DNA of 64,000 bases from Brevundimonas sp. (GTDB lineage: Bacteria; Pseudomonadota; Alphaproteobacteria; Caulobacterales; Caulobacteraceae): positions 1 through 64,000 of the forward strand of contig QFQU01000010.1 of assembly GCA_003248965.1 (NCBI GenBank), in the 5' to 3' direction. The first letter of the stretch is position 1. Every line of letters begins with the position of its first letter. The position numbers were made by a program, and so were the translations under genes. The notes beneath the pieces were generated by a model, which saw only the letters and a list, made by a program, of their open reading frames with translations, was not told the origin of the DNA and did not search any database. Of this stretch, positions 48,900-56,765 are shown piece after piece.

Positions 48900-49955
48900 A
48901 TGCAAGACTCCACCCGCATCCTTCTGAACCAGTACCTGGAAGACCAGGCTGCGCTGAATGGCGTCGATCCCGACGCCGCCCGCAGCGGCAAGGCGTTCAC
49001 CATCTCGAACCAGTTCGCCGCCGGGACGCCCTCGGTGCAGCAACGCCTGATCGACAAACAGCAGGAAGAAACCGGCTTCCTGGGCGCCATCAACATCGTC
49101 CTGGTCGATGAGATGAAGGGCGAGAAGCTGGGGCTGGGCGTTTCCGGCCCGCTGGCCAGCCGCACCCAGACCAACGTCAACGGCTCGGCCGGACGCAAGA
49201 CGACCGACATCTCGGCCGTCGACGTCGAAGGCTACGAATGCCGCAAGACCAACTCCGACACCCACATCACCTACGCCAAGCTGGACATGTGGGCCAAGTT
49301 CTCGGACTTCCAGACGCGCATCAGCAATCTGATCCGCCAGCGCCAGGCGCTGGACCGGATCATGATCGGCTTCAATGGCGTCTCGGCCGCCGCCAACACC
49401 GACAAGGTCGCCAACCCGCTCCTGCAGGACGTAAATATCGGCTGGTTGCAGAAGTATCGCGACAACCGCCCGCAGGCCGTGCTGACCGCCGGCGCGACGG
49501 CTGGCAAGGTGCGGATCAAGGCCAGCGGCGGGGGCGACTATCGCAACATCCACTCTTTGGTGATGGACGCCACCCACAACCTGATGCCCGCCTGGGCGCG
49601 CAACGACCCCAGCCTGGTCGCCATCCTGGGCGACGACCTGCAGCACGACGTCTTCTTCCCGTTGATCGACGGCGAGAACAAGCCGACCGAGATGATCGCG
49701 GCCGACTTGATCCTGGGCGCCAAGCGTATCGGCGGCAAGCAACCGGCCCGCGCGCCGTTCATGCTGCCCAAGTCGCTGTTCATCACCAGCCTGAAGAACC
49801 TGTCGATCTACGAACAGTCGGGCAAGCGCCGCCGCACCGTCCGCGAAGATCCCGACTTCGACTGCGTGCGGACCTTCGAGTCGACGAACGACGACTATGT
49901 GGTCGAGGACTACGACTACGGCTGCCTGGTCGAGAACATCGAGTTCGAAGCCTGA
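48900..49955 (+). CDS. Major capsid protein, P2 family (gpN-like)
   Basis: 351 residues. LDKQQEETGFL-type loop (IDKQQEETGFLGAINIVLVDE), GRKTTDISAVDVEGYECRKTNSDTHI, LVMDATHNLMPAWARNDPSLVAI and SIYEQSGKRRRTVREDPDFD fit the P2 capsid family with the HK97 fold. Located directly after the scaffold gene. Confidence 0.94.
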   Translation: MQDSTRILLNQYLEDQAALNGVDPDAARSGKAFTISNQFAAGTPSVQQRLIDKQQEETGFLGAINIVLVDEMKGEKLGLGVSGPLASRTQTNVNGSAGRKTTDISAVDVEGYECRKTNSDTHITYAKLDMWAKFSDFQTRISNLIRQRQALDRIMIGFNGVSAAANTDKVANPLLQDVNIGWLQKYRDNRPQAVLTAGATAGKVRIKASGGGDYRNIHSLVMDATHNLMPAWARNDPSLVAILGDDLQHDVFFPLIDGENKPTEMIAADLILGAKRIGGKQPARAPFMLPKSLFITSLKNLSIYEQSGKRRRTVREDPDFDCVRTFESTNDDYVVEDYDYGCLVENIEFEA

Positions 49956-50026
49956 TCCGTCAGGCCCGGACGACGCAGCGGGGCGGCTCCGGCCGCCCCT
50001 GAGCCTTCCTCTTCAGAAGAACCTTC

Positions 50027-50944
50027 ATGTCCCTGATCGCCAGAATCCGCGCCCTTCAAGAAGCCGGTCTTCCTGTCACCCCGGAAGCCCTTGGCCAGAC
50101 CGTGGATGAGCAGACGGCCTCGGCCGATGCCGTCGAAGGGCAGGGGGACGCGGCGCAGGCGCCAGCCGAGGCGCCGGTCTCGCCGGCGCGCCGGCACCGA
50201 CAGGAGGTGCTGGGACGCATCCTGGCGGCCTCGGGCAGCGGCTTCGGCAAGCAGTTTCACCCGATCGCGGACAACGAGAACCTGTCGCCGGCCGAGAGGG
50301 AGGTCCTTCAGCTGAAGCTCCAGCTGATCGACCACCAGGCGTCGCTGAAGGCCACCAAGTCCCAAGAGACGAAGATCGCGCTGAAGCGTGAATTCCTTCC
50401 GCTCTATGCCGCCTGGGTCGATGGCGCGGTTCAGACCGACCAACCTCCCGCGAATGAACAGGCGGCTGAGCTGATCTCCACCATGATGATCTGGCGTATC
50501 GACGCCGGCGACTTCGTGGGCGCCATGCCCCTGGTCGCCTTCGTGCTGAAGCACGACGTGCCGATGCCGGCGCGCTTCGACCGCGACGCCGCCACCTTCG
50601 TGACGGACCAGGTCTCCGAGGCCGCGATCGCCGCCTACGACAAGGCCGAGCCGGGGGTGGAGGCGTTCCCGCTGCAGATCCTGGCGGAGGTCGAGGATCT
50701 GGTGGCCACGGCCGACATGCACGACCAGGTGAAGGCCAAGCTGCAGAAGGCCATCGGCCGCGCCCTGGCCACCGACGCCGGCGAGGAGAGCCGCGTCCGC
50801 CAGGAGGAGTGTCTGAAACGCTATCAGCGCGCCCTCGAATTGAATCCGGCGGCCGGCGTCAAGAAGGACATCGAGCGCCTGCAGTCGGCCCTGAAGAAGT
50901 CCGCCAAGCCCGACGACGCCACCCAGGAACAAACCCATGGATAA
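50027..50944 (+). CDS. Terminase endonuclease/small subunit (P2 gpM-like)
   Basis: 305 residues. RRHRQEVLGRILAASGSGFGKQFHPIADNENLSPAEREVLQLKLQLIDHQASLKATKSQETKIALKREFLP and the following helices fit the GpM family; longer than P2 gpM through a C-terminal extension ending in ECLKRYQRALELNPAAGVKKDIERLQ. It recognises cos. Overlaps the next gene by eight bases. Confidence 0.9.
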   Translation: MSLIARIRALQEAGLPVTPEALGQTVDEQTASADAVEGQGDAAQAPAEAPVSPARRHRQEVLGRILAASGSGFGKQFHPIADNENLSPAEREVLQLKLQLIDHQASLKATKSQETKIALKREFLPLYAAWVDGAVQTDQPPANEQAAELISTMMIWRIDAGDFVGAMPLVAFVLKHDVPMPARFDRDAATFVTDQVSEAAIAAYDKAEPGVEAFPLQILAEVEDLVATADMHDQVKAKLQKAIGRALATDAGEESRVRQEECLKRYQRALELNPAAGVKKDIERLQSALKKSAKPDDATQEQTHG

Positions 50945-51374
50945 TCTCACCCACGCCATCGCCCGCGCTTGCGCGCTCCTCGTCCTTCAAATCGCCGGGC
51001 TGATCGCGGGCGTCATCGCCCTGTTCTTCCTCCATCGCTATGGGGAAAGCTCGGGATTGGGGGCGCTTCAGCTCACACTCCTGGCGACAGTGGGGCTGCA
51101 GCTCTTTCGTGTCATCCCGGCTGTTCATCGAGCGCGGGAGGCCGCATTGGCGGCCCCGACGCCCTATTGGATAGGGACGGCGGCTATGGCCATCCTCGCC
51201 ACAGTCTTCCTGGCGATCATCGTCTTTGGATCGGTTGCGGTCGCTGCTCAGACGTTCGCCGTGTTGGGTTTCTGGGCAACCTGGCTCGTGGTCCTGTCAG
51301 GTCTGATCCCGCTGAAGTCCGCCCTAGAGGCGCTCAAACAGGCATCCCGACAACGCGGAGCCCTCTCCGCTTAA
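50937..51374 (+). CDS. Four-helix membrane protein inserted between gpM and gpL
   Basis: 145 residues with four hydrophobic helices (ALLVLQIAGLIAGVIALFFLH, LQLTLLATVGLQLF, GTAAMAILATVFLAIIVFGSVAVAA, VLGFWATWLVVLSGLIPL). P2 has no gene here, so it is an accessory insertion. Possible superinfection exclusion or conversion role; no family recognised. Confidence 0.65.
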   Translation: MDNLTHAIARACALLVLQIAGLIAGVIALFFLHRYGESSGLGALQLTLLATVGLQLFRVIPAVHRAREAALAAPTPYWIGTAAMAILATVFLAIIVFGSVAVAAQTFAVLGFWATWLVVLSGLIPLKSALEALKQASRQRGALSA

Positions 51375-51536
51375 CCCCATCGCCCCCCGGCGCTCGGCGG
51401 CGGGGATCGGTCCGACGTCAACGGGTTCGCCCGTCTCTGGCTCCGATCGATCCCCCCACCGCCGTAAACCGGATGGGCGGCGCCCAAGAAAGTGAAGCCA
51501 GCAGGCGGCACCCTCAGGACATCCCTCGCTAGCGCC

Positions 51537-52040
51537 ATGTCAGGCTTCACTTTCAACCCGCCCAACACCGACACCGCCCCCCCGGCGCCAGCCCCGGCGG
51601 CCGACGTCGTCAACGCCGGCGGCTGGTGGCCCTCCATCAATATCACCGGCGTCCGCCAGGCCGTCGATCTCAACACCAAGGTTACGCCCGAAAGGATCCG
51701 CGACGCGGTGCGTCAGGCCATCGTGGACCTGGCCAGCGAGCCGGCCATGGCGAAATGGCAGGCGGACCAGGTCGCGGCCGGCCATGCGAAGCTCGAGGAC
51801 GTCCCGGCGCGCGGGATCTCCGTCGATGGTCAGACCGACTACGCCCTGCGTTGGACGCGCGCCGTCTATTCCCTGGTCGCGGCCGACCTGGGCGAACGGC
51901 TTCTTGGCCAGGGGCTGACCGGCACGGGCGCGGATCGAGCCGAGGCCCTGGGCGCCGAGGTCGGATTGCATCAGCGCAACGTCGCCCACGCCGTCCGGGA
52001 CTTCCTGGGCCGGCCGCGTATCCGCGCGAGAATGATCTGA
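51537..52040 (+). CDS. Head completion protein (P2 gpL-like)
   Basis: 167 residues. WWPSINITGVRQAVDLNTKVTPERIRDAVRQAIVDL and YSLVAADLGERLL are typical of GpL; it stabilises filled heads. ATG 51537; the end overlaps gpX by one base (TGATG). Confidence 0.9.
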   Translation: MSGFTFNPPNTDTAPPAPAPAADVVNAGGWWPSINITGVRQAVDLNTKVTPERIRDAVRQAIVDLASEPAMAKWQADQVAAGHAKLEDVPARGISVDGQTDYALRWTRAVYSLVAADLGERLLGQGLTGTGADRAEALGAEVGLHQRNVAHAVRDFLGRPRIRARMI

Positions 52041-52267
52041 TGGCCCAGCTCACTGCGCCCATGACGGTCCGCGCCCTCGCCGGAGAGACGGTCGACGCCC
52101 TGGTCTGGCGCGTCCTCGGCCTGGGCGCCGAGGCCGTCGGCCGCGTCTACGAGGCGAACCCCAATTTGGCGGACGCGGGCCTTTTCCTGACCCGAGACCA
52201 GCCCGTGACCCTTCCTGTATCCGCCACCACCACGGCGGCCGCGCCGCTTGTCCAGCTGTGGGACTGA
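52040..52267 (+). CDS. Tail protein X (P2 gpX-like)
   Basis: 75 residues, LysM-like fold: VRALAGETVDALVWRVLG, VYEANPNLADAGLFL, PVTLP and LVQLWD. Required for tail assembly. Coupled to gpL by TGATG. Confidence 0.9.
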   Translation: MAQLTAPMTVRALAGETVDALVWRVLGLGAEAVGRVYEANPNLADAGLFLTRDQPVTLPVSATTTAAAPLVQLWD

Positions 52268-52269
52268 CG

Positions 52270-52506
52270 ATGACCAGCCAACCGCTCCAGTCCCAATCGA
52301 TCACCCTGCCGTCCTGGGCGGCCCTGGGCTTCTGCCTGGCGCTGGCGGTCCAGCTGGCGGGCCTCGTCATCTGGGGCGCCAAGGTCGAGGCCCGCACGAC
52401 CGAACTCCACGCGACGACGGAGACCCTGCGTCGCGGCGACCTGGTCAAGATCCAGACCGACGTGTCGTGGATCCGCGCCCAGCTGGAGCGGGAGGACCGG
52501 CGATGA
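52270..52506 (+). CDS. Small single-TM phage protein (DUF2730-like)
   Basis: 78 residues. One helix (PSWAALGFCLALAVQLAGLVIWG) then a coiled segment TELHATTETLRRGDLVKIQTDVSWIRAQL. It may be a holin partner or antiholin in the lysis block. Confidence 0.7.
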   Translation: MTSQPLQSQSITLPSWAALGFCLALAVQLAGLVIWGAKVEARTTELHATTETLRRGDLVKIQTDVSWIRAQLEREDRR

Positions 52507-52778
52507 CCGATCCTCAGGACCCCCTGCCGGAAGGCCAGTGGTTGTTTCGCCGCATCTTCACCTGGACCCTGACCGTCGCGCTGCTGGGTCTGCTGGGCTG
52601 GATCACCTGGCGCATGCCGGCGGACGCCCTGCAGCCGGTCGCCCTGTGGCTGATCGGCCTGATCGCCCTGGTCGTGACCTACTACCTGCTCGCCCCCAGC
52701 GCGGCCGAGTTGGCGCGGATCTTCGCCGAACTGCGCGTCCGCTTGCCGTTCAACCGCACATCTGGAGAATCGTCTTGA
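52503..52778 (+). CDS. Putative holin
   Basis: 91 residues with two membrane helices (WTLTVALLGLLGWITWRM and LQPVALWLIGLIALVVTYYLLAP). Directly followed by the endolysin gene, the place and layout of a P2-type holin. ATGA overlap with the previous gene. Confidence 0.7.
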   Translation: MTDPQDPLPEGQWLFRRIFTWTLTVALLGLLGWITWRMPADALQPVALWLIGLIALVVTYYLLAPSAAELARIFAELRVRLPFNRTSGESS

Positions 52779-53158
52779 GCTTTCGCTTGTCTACTCGTTC
52801 GCGTTCTCGCCTGGTCGGGGTCAACCCAGCACTGATCGCCATCGTCGAAAGCGCGATTGAAAAGACGTCGGTGGACTTCATGATCACCGAAGGCGTCCGA
52901 TCGGCCGAGCGTCAAGCCGTCCTGGTGAAAGCCGGTGCGAGCCGGACGAACAAAAGCCGACATCTGACGGGTCACGCCGTCGATGTCGCGGCCATCGTCG
53001 ATGGCCAGGTACGATGGGATTGGCCCCTCTATGGTCGTATTGCCGCAGCCTTTAAGGAAGCCGCCTCCGAACTGAAGACGCCCATCATCTGGGGCGGTGA
53101 CTGGAAGACGCTCCGCGACGGCCCGCACTTCGAACTGGATCGGAGGGTCTTTCCATGA
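52775..53158 (+). CDS. Endolysin, M15 peptidase (L-alanyl-D-glutamate endopeptidase-like)
   Basis: 127 residues from a TTG start that overlaps the holin stop (TTGA), with GGAGA upstream. Metal and catalytic motif: SRHLTGHAVDVAAIVDG for His and Asp, and GGDWKTLRDGPHFEL for the last His. It cuts the cell-wall peptide. Same type as phage T5-like endopeptidases. Confidence 0.88.
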   Translation: MSFRLSTRSRSRLVGVNPALIAIVESAIEKTSVDFMITEGVRSAERQAVLVKAGASRTNKSRHLTGHAVDVAAIVDGQVRWDWPLYGRIAAAFKEAASELKTPIIWGGDWKTLRDGPHFELDRRVFP

Positions 53159-53388
53159 ACACCCTTCACGCCATTCTCTTCATCGCCGCCTATCTGGCTC
53201 CGGGCTTGGTCGCCGCAAGCATCGAGTTGCGGCGTCAAATCCAGGCGGAAGGCCGCCTGATCCATTGGGATTGGGTCGTCTATGAGCTGCTTCTGGAGGG
53301 CGCCCGCTACATTCGCGCCGCGCTGCTCGGGCTGGCGAGCGGGATCGACCGGTTCCGGCTGTACGTCCGCCGCCATTGGCAGAGCTGA
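53155..53388 (+). CDS. Lysis-block hypothetical protein
   Basis: 77 residues. An N-terminal hydrophobic segment (AILFIAAYLAPGLVAASIEL) and a basic C-terminus. Overlaps the endolysin by four bases. Perhaps a lysis accessory. Confidence 0.6.
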   Translation: MNTLHAILFIAAYLAPGLVAASIELRRQIQAEGRLIHWDWVVYELLLEGARYIRAALLGLASGIDRFRLYVRRHWQS

Positions 53389-53390
53389 TC

Positions 53391-53843
53391 ATGCCGCGCT
53401 TCATCACCCGCACCTTCAACTTCGCCACGCCCTGGGGGTGGGCTCTGTCCGGCCTAGCCTTGATCGCCTTCATCTGGCTGATCGTCGGCGCCCTGGGCGG
53501 GCTCGGCTTCCGTTTCGACCCTCTGGACCTGGCTCGTAAGCGCGCCGATCGGGCCGAGGACCAGGCCGTCGTCGCCACGATCAACGCCGGCGCGCGGTCG
53601 AGGGAGGTCGCCGGCGAACGCGACACGACCCGCCGCGTCGAGACCGCCCGCGCCAGGATCCACCAGGCCGAGGCCATCGCCGCCGATTTCACCACCCAAG
53701 CCAGAGCCGCCCCCGATGCGAACCACCCGCTGGATCCCGACCGCCTTGCTCGCTTGCGCCTCGCTGATGAGCGCCTGTGCCAAGCCCATCCCGCCGTCTG
53801 CCCTGCCGACGCCGCCCCAGCGGGAGATGCCCGCGACCGCTAG
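53391..53843 (+). CDS. Inner-membrane spanin (Rz-like)
   Basis: 150 residues. One N-terminal membrane helix (WALSGLALIAFIWLIVGALGGLGF) then a long Ala/Arg/Glu helical periplasmic part, as in Rz/i-spanin proteins. The outer-membrane partner gene begins inside its 3' end in another frame. Confidence 0.75.
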   Translation: MPRFITRTFNFATPWGWALSGLALIAFIWLIVGALGGLGFRFDPLDLARKRADRAEDQAVVATINAGARSREVAGERDTTRRVETARARIHQAEAIAADFTTQARAAPDANHPLDPDRLARLRLADERLCQAHPAVCPADAAPAGDARDR

Positions 53844-54030
53844 GTCGGCCTGCATCCTTCCGCGCCTGCCGGAGAACGCCACCTGGGCCGATCTGGAGCA
53901 ACTCGTCCAGGCGCGTGGCGCCGCCATCGTGGCCTGCGACATCGCCCGTCAGCTCGCCGTCGACGTCCATGACGCCGAACATGCGGACGAGGCCGCCTGG
54001 CTGAAGAACCCCTTCGGAAAGCCGCGCTGA
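53716..54030 (+). CDS. Outer-membrane spanin lipoprotein (Rz1-like)
   Basis: 104 residues. Lipoprotein signal with lipobox LMSAC, followed by a Pro-rich stretch (KPIPPSALPTPP), as in Rz1. It overlaps the Rz-like gene by 128 bases in another frame. Stop shares a base with the gpR start. Confidence 0.78.
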   Translation: MRTTRWIPTALLACASLMSACAKPIPPSALPTPPQREMPATARSACILPRLPENATWADLEQLVQARGAAIVACDIARQLAVDVHDAEHADEAAWLKNPFGKPR

Positions 54031-54539
54031 TGCGTAAGCCCGAAACCCTCCGCGCCGCCCTCGTCGCCGCCCTGGACGGAAAGCACCGCTACAGCGAGCG
54101 GCCCGCCGATCTGCACATCATCATCCAGGACGCCACGCCGGTCGCGGACGGCCGACCCGGCCGAGCCTATGTTTGGCACTACACCCTGGTGGTCGCCTTC
54201 CTGGACTTCACCGGCGCGCCCGACGAGATCGCCCTGCCGATCCTGACCTGGCTCCAACGGTGGCAGCCAGATGTTTTCGCCAACCCCGACCGGCTGAAGT
54301 CGGCCTTCAGCCTGGAGGTCGAGTACCTGGCGGACGACATCGTAGACGTCATGGCCCGGCTGAAGCTGACCGAAGTGGTCTCCATGGTGGACCGGCCGGG
54401 CGGAGGGCTGGACCTGGTCAGGCCCGAGGAGCCCGTCCCCTTCGCCCTACAAGAGGCGACCCCGCTCCACGCCGTCTATCTGGACGACGCGCTGATCCTG
54501 CATTGCGACGCCCATCCCGGCGCCGGCCTCGATGGCTGA
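54030..54539 (+). CDS. Tail completion protein (P2 gpR-like)
   Basis: 169 residues. LHIIIQDATPV, YTLVVAFLDFTGAPDEIALPILTWLQRWQPD and VEYLADDIVDVMARLKLTE are typical of GpR. It closes the tail for joining to the head. Confidence 0.9.
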   Translation: MRKPETLRAALVAALDGKHRYSERPADLHIIIQDATPVADGRPGRAYVWHYTLVVAFLDFTGAPDEIALPILTWLQRWQPDVFANPDRLKSAFSLEVEYLADDIVDVMARLKLTEVVSMVDRPGGGLDLVRPEEPVPFALQEATPLHAVYLDDALILHCDAHPGAGLDG

Positions 54540-55227
54540 TCGCGCCGACGAACTGCTGCGGCTGAAGGAGATCGCCTCGGCCTTCCTGGAGCAGATGTCT
54601 CCGGCCGAACAGTCCAAGCTGCTGCGGCGGTTCGCCCATGACATCCGCCGGTCTCAGCAACGGCGCATGGCTGCTCAGGTCGCGCCGGACGGTGCGCCCT
54701 GGCCAAAGCGCAAGCCGCGATCCCAGCCGACGCCCGCGCCGCGCGCTGTCCGCTTCCTCTACCGCAAGCCTGGCGGCGATGTCAGGGTCGCGGATCTGCG
54801 GAGCTGGGTCGGGCGCGGCGGGTCCATCATCGGCTTCGACCGGGAGGCCGAGGGCATCCGCACCTTTCGCAAGGACCGTATCGAGCGTCATCTTCCTCCA
54901 GAGGGGCAGGCCGATCCCGGCGCCATGCCGGACTCCATTCGCGGCGCGCGGGGCGGCGTTCGCCGCAAGGTCCAGAAGATGTTCGTCAAGCTGGCCCGGC
55001 CGACCAACCTGAAGTCGGGCGCGGCCCTCGATGAAGCATGGGTCGGCTTCACCTCCAGGGCCAGCCGCATCGCCCGTGTCCACCACTATGGGCTCCGGGA
55101 TCGCGTCACCCGTGACGGCCCCGAAACCGACTATCCCCAGCGCGAACTGCTGGGCTTCAGCCAGGCCGATGAAGAGCATTTGCTGGCGCGCTTCCTGGAT
55201 CACGTCGGACAGGCCGTCGCCCGCTAG
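54532..55227 (+). CDS. Tail completion/virion morphogenesis protein (P2 gpS-like)
   Basis: 231 residues. RRFAHDIRRSQQRRMAAQVAPDGAPWPKRK is the GpS signature; the C-terminal part YPQRELLGFSQADEEHLL also fits. An insert of about 90 residues in the middle makes it longer than P2 gpS. Overlaps gpR by eight bases. Confidence 0.9.
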   Translation: MADRADELLRLKEIASAFLEQMSPAEQSKLLRRFAHDIRRSQQRRMAAQVAPDGAPWPKRKPRSQPTPAPRAVRFLYRKPGGDVRVADLRSWVGRGGSIIGFDREAEGIRTFRKDRIERHLPPEGQADPGAMPDSIRGARGGVRRKVQKMFVKLARPTNLKSGAALDEAWVGFTSRASRIARVHHYGLRDRVTRDGPETDYPQRELLGFSQADEEHLLARFLDHVGQAVAR

Positions 55228-55232
55228 GCGGC

Positions 55233-55260
55233 CTGTTGTGCGGTGCGGTTCCGACAACAC
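55233..55260 (+). promoter_or_regulatory. Late-gene dyad before the gpJ block
   Basis: CTGTTGT-N14-ACAACAC, one base off a perfect dyad. Its centre lies 58.5 bases before the gpJ ATG, and no Shine-Dalgarno sequence is seen there. Confidence 0.78.
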
Positions 55261-55304
55261 CCCCGCGTCGCGGTCCGGCCCGTCGCGCGGCGACAAAGCT
55301 CGCC

Positions 55305-56198
55305 ATGAGCAACACGGCCGTCAATCTCTCGGGCCTGCCCATGCCGGCGGTCGTAGAGATCCTCAGCATCGAGCAGATCATCGCCGAACTGAAGGCCGAA
55401 CTGATCGGCCTCGCGCCCGAGCTCGAGCCCTATCTCCAGCTGGAAAGCGACCCGCTGGTCAAGCTGATCCAGGTGTTCGCCATGCGCGAGTTCGCCATGC
55501 GCCAACGGGTGAACGACGCCTCGCGCGCCAACATGCTGGCCTACGCCGTCGGCGCGGACCTGGATCATCGCGGCGCGGATTGGGGCCTATACCGCCTGGT
55601 CATCACGCCGGCGAACCCGACGACCGGCGCGGCGGCCGTCATGGAATCGGACGACGACTTCCGCGAGCGGATCCTGCTCGCGCCTGAGGCCCTGTCCGTG
55701 GCCGGACCTGAGGGCGCCTATCGATCCCTGGCCCGCAACGCCAGCGGCGACGTGCTGGACGCCAGTTGCACCAGCCCGACCGAAGGCGTGGTCTCCGTCA
55801 ACGTCCTGGCGCGCAACGCGACCGGCGTTCCCAGCCAAGGGTTACTCGATCTCGTGGAGGCGGCGGTCTCGGCCGGCGACAAACGCCCCCTGACGGATCA
55901 TGTCCTGGTTCATGCGGCCGAGGTCCTGACCTTCGCCGTCGAGGCCCGCCTGACAACCTTCCCCGGCCCCGACGCCGCCGTTGTCCTGGCGGAGGCCCGC
56001 GCGCGCCTTGACGCCTTCCTGGCCAAGAGCTTCCGCCTCGGCCGCGACGTGAAGCGCAACAAGCTGGTCGGCATACTTGAAGGGGAGGGGGTCGAGGACG
56101 TCGAGTTGATCTCGCCCGCCGCCAATATCGTCGTGTCTCAGCTGCAGGCCGCCCGATGCACGGGCGTCACCCTGATCCACGCCGGGACCAACACCTGA
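55305..56198 (+). CDS. Baseplate protein J (P2 gpJ-like)
   Basis: 297 residues. Typical gpJ order: LSGLPMPAVVEILSIEQIIAEL, REFAMRQRVNDASRANMLAYAVGADLDHRGADWG, DDDFRERILLAPEALSVAGPEGAYRSLA and DVLDASCTSPTEG. It forms the baseplate wedge with gpW and gpI. Confidence 0.93.
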   Translation: MSNTAVNLSGLPMPAVVEILSIEQIIAELKAELIGLAPELEPYLQLESDPLVKLIQVFAMREFAMRQRVNDASRANMLAYAVGADLDHRGADWGLYRLVITPANPTTGAAAVMESDDDFRERILLAPEALSVAGPEGAYRSLARNASGDVLDASCTSPTEGVVSVNVLARNATGVPSQGLLDLVEAAVSAGDKRPLTDHVLVHAAEVLTFAVEARLTTFPGPDAAVVLAEARARLDAFLAKSFRLGRDVKRNKLVGILEGEGVEDVELISPAANIVVSQLQAARCTGVTLIHAGTNT

Positions 56199-56764
56199 TG
56201 ACGGGTCTGATCCGCGACGATCAATGTCTTCTGCCGCCCAACGCGACCAGCGTGGAGCTGGCGCTCGAGGCGCTCACACGGCGCGTGGACGCCATCCCCA
56301 CGCCGCTTCGGGAAATACGCCTCGCTGATCGCTGCCCGCCCACGCTTCTGCCCTGGCTGGCCTTCGAACGCGCCGTCGGGGCCTGGAATTCGGACTGGCC
56401 CCTGGCGGTGAAGCGTAATGTGGTGGCCCAGGCCATCAACGTCGCGCGGATGAAGGGCACGGCGGAATCGGTTCGCCGCGTCGTCCAGTCCTTCGGCGGT
56501 CAGATCGCGCTGCGCGAATGGTTCGAACAGGACCCGCCTGGCCCGCCCTACACCTTCCAGCTGATCCTGAGCTTGAGCGGCGAGGGCGGGGAGCCCGCCA
56601 GCGCGTCGTTCGTGGACGAGGTCATCGCCGCCGTCGAGCGGACCAAGCCTGTGCGCGCCCGCTTCACCTTCACCCAGGGCCTTAAGGCCGAGGCCGCGCT
56701 TGGCGTCGTCGCCGGCGCGCGCCCTGCCCACTACCGCCGCCTGAAGCTTGAGGAGGCCGCCTGA
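56198..56764 (+). CDS. Tail protein I (P2 gpI-like)
   Basis: 188 residues. RLADRCPPTLLPWLAFERAVGAWNSDWPLAVKRNVV and RMKGTAESVRRVVQSFGG are the gpI signature. Start overlaps the gpJ stop (TGATG). Confidence 0.92.
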   Translation: MTGLIRDDQCLLPPNATSVELALEALTRRVDAIPTPLREIRLADRCPPTLLPWLAFERAVGAWNSDWPLAVKRNVVAQAINVARMKGTAESVRRVVQSFGGQIALREWFEQDPPGPPYTFQLILSLSGEGGEPASASFVDEVIAAVERTKPVRARFTFTQGLKAEAALGVVAGARPAHYRRLKLEEAA

Positions 56765-56765
56765 C

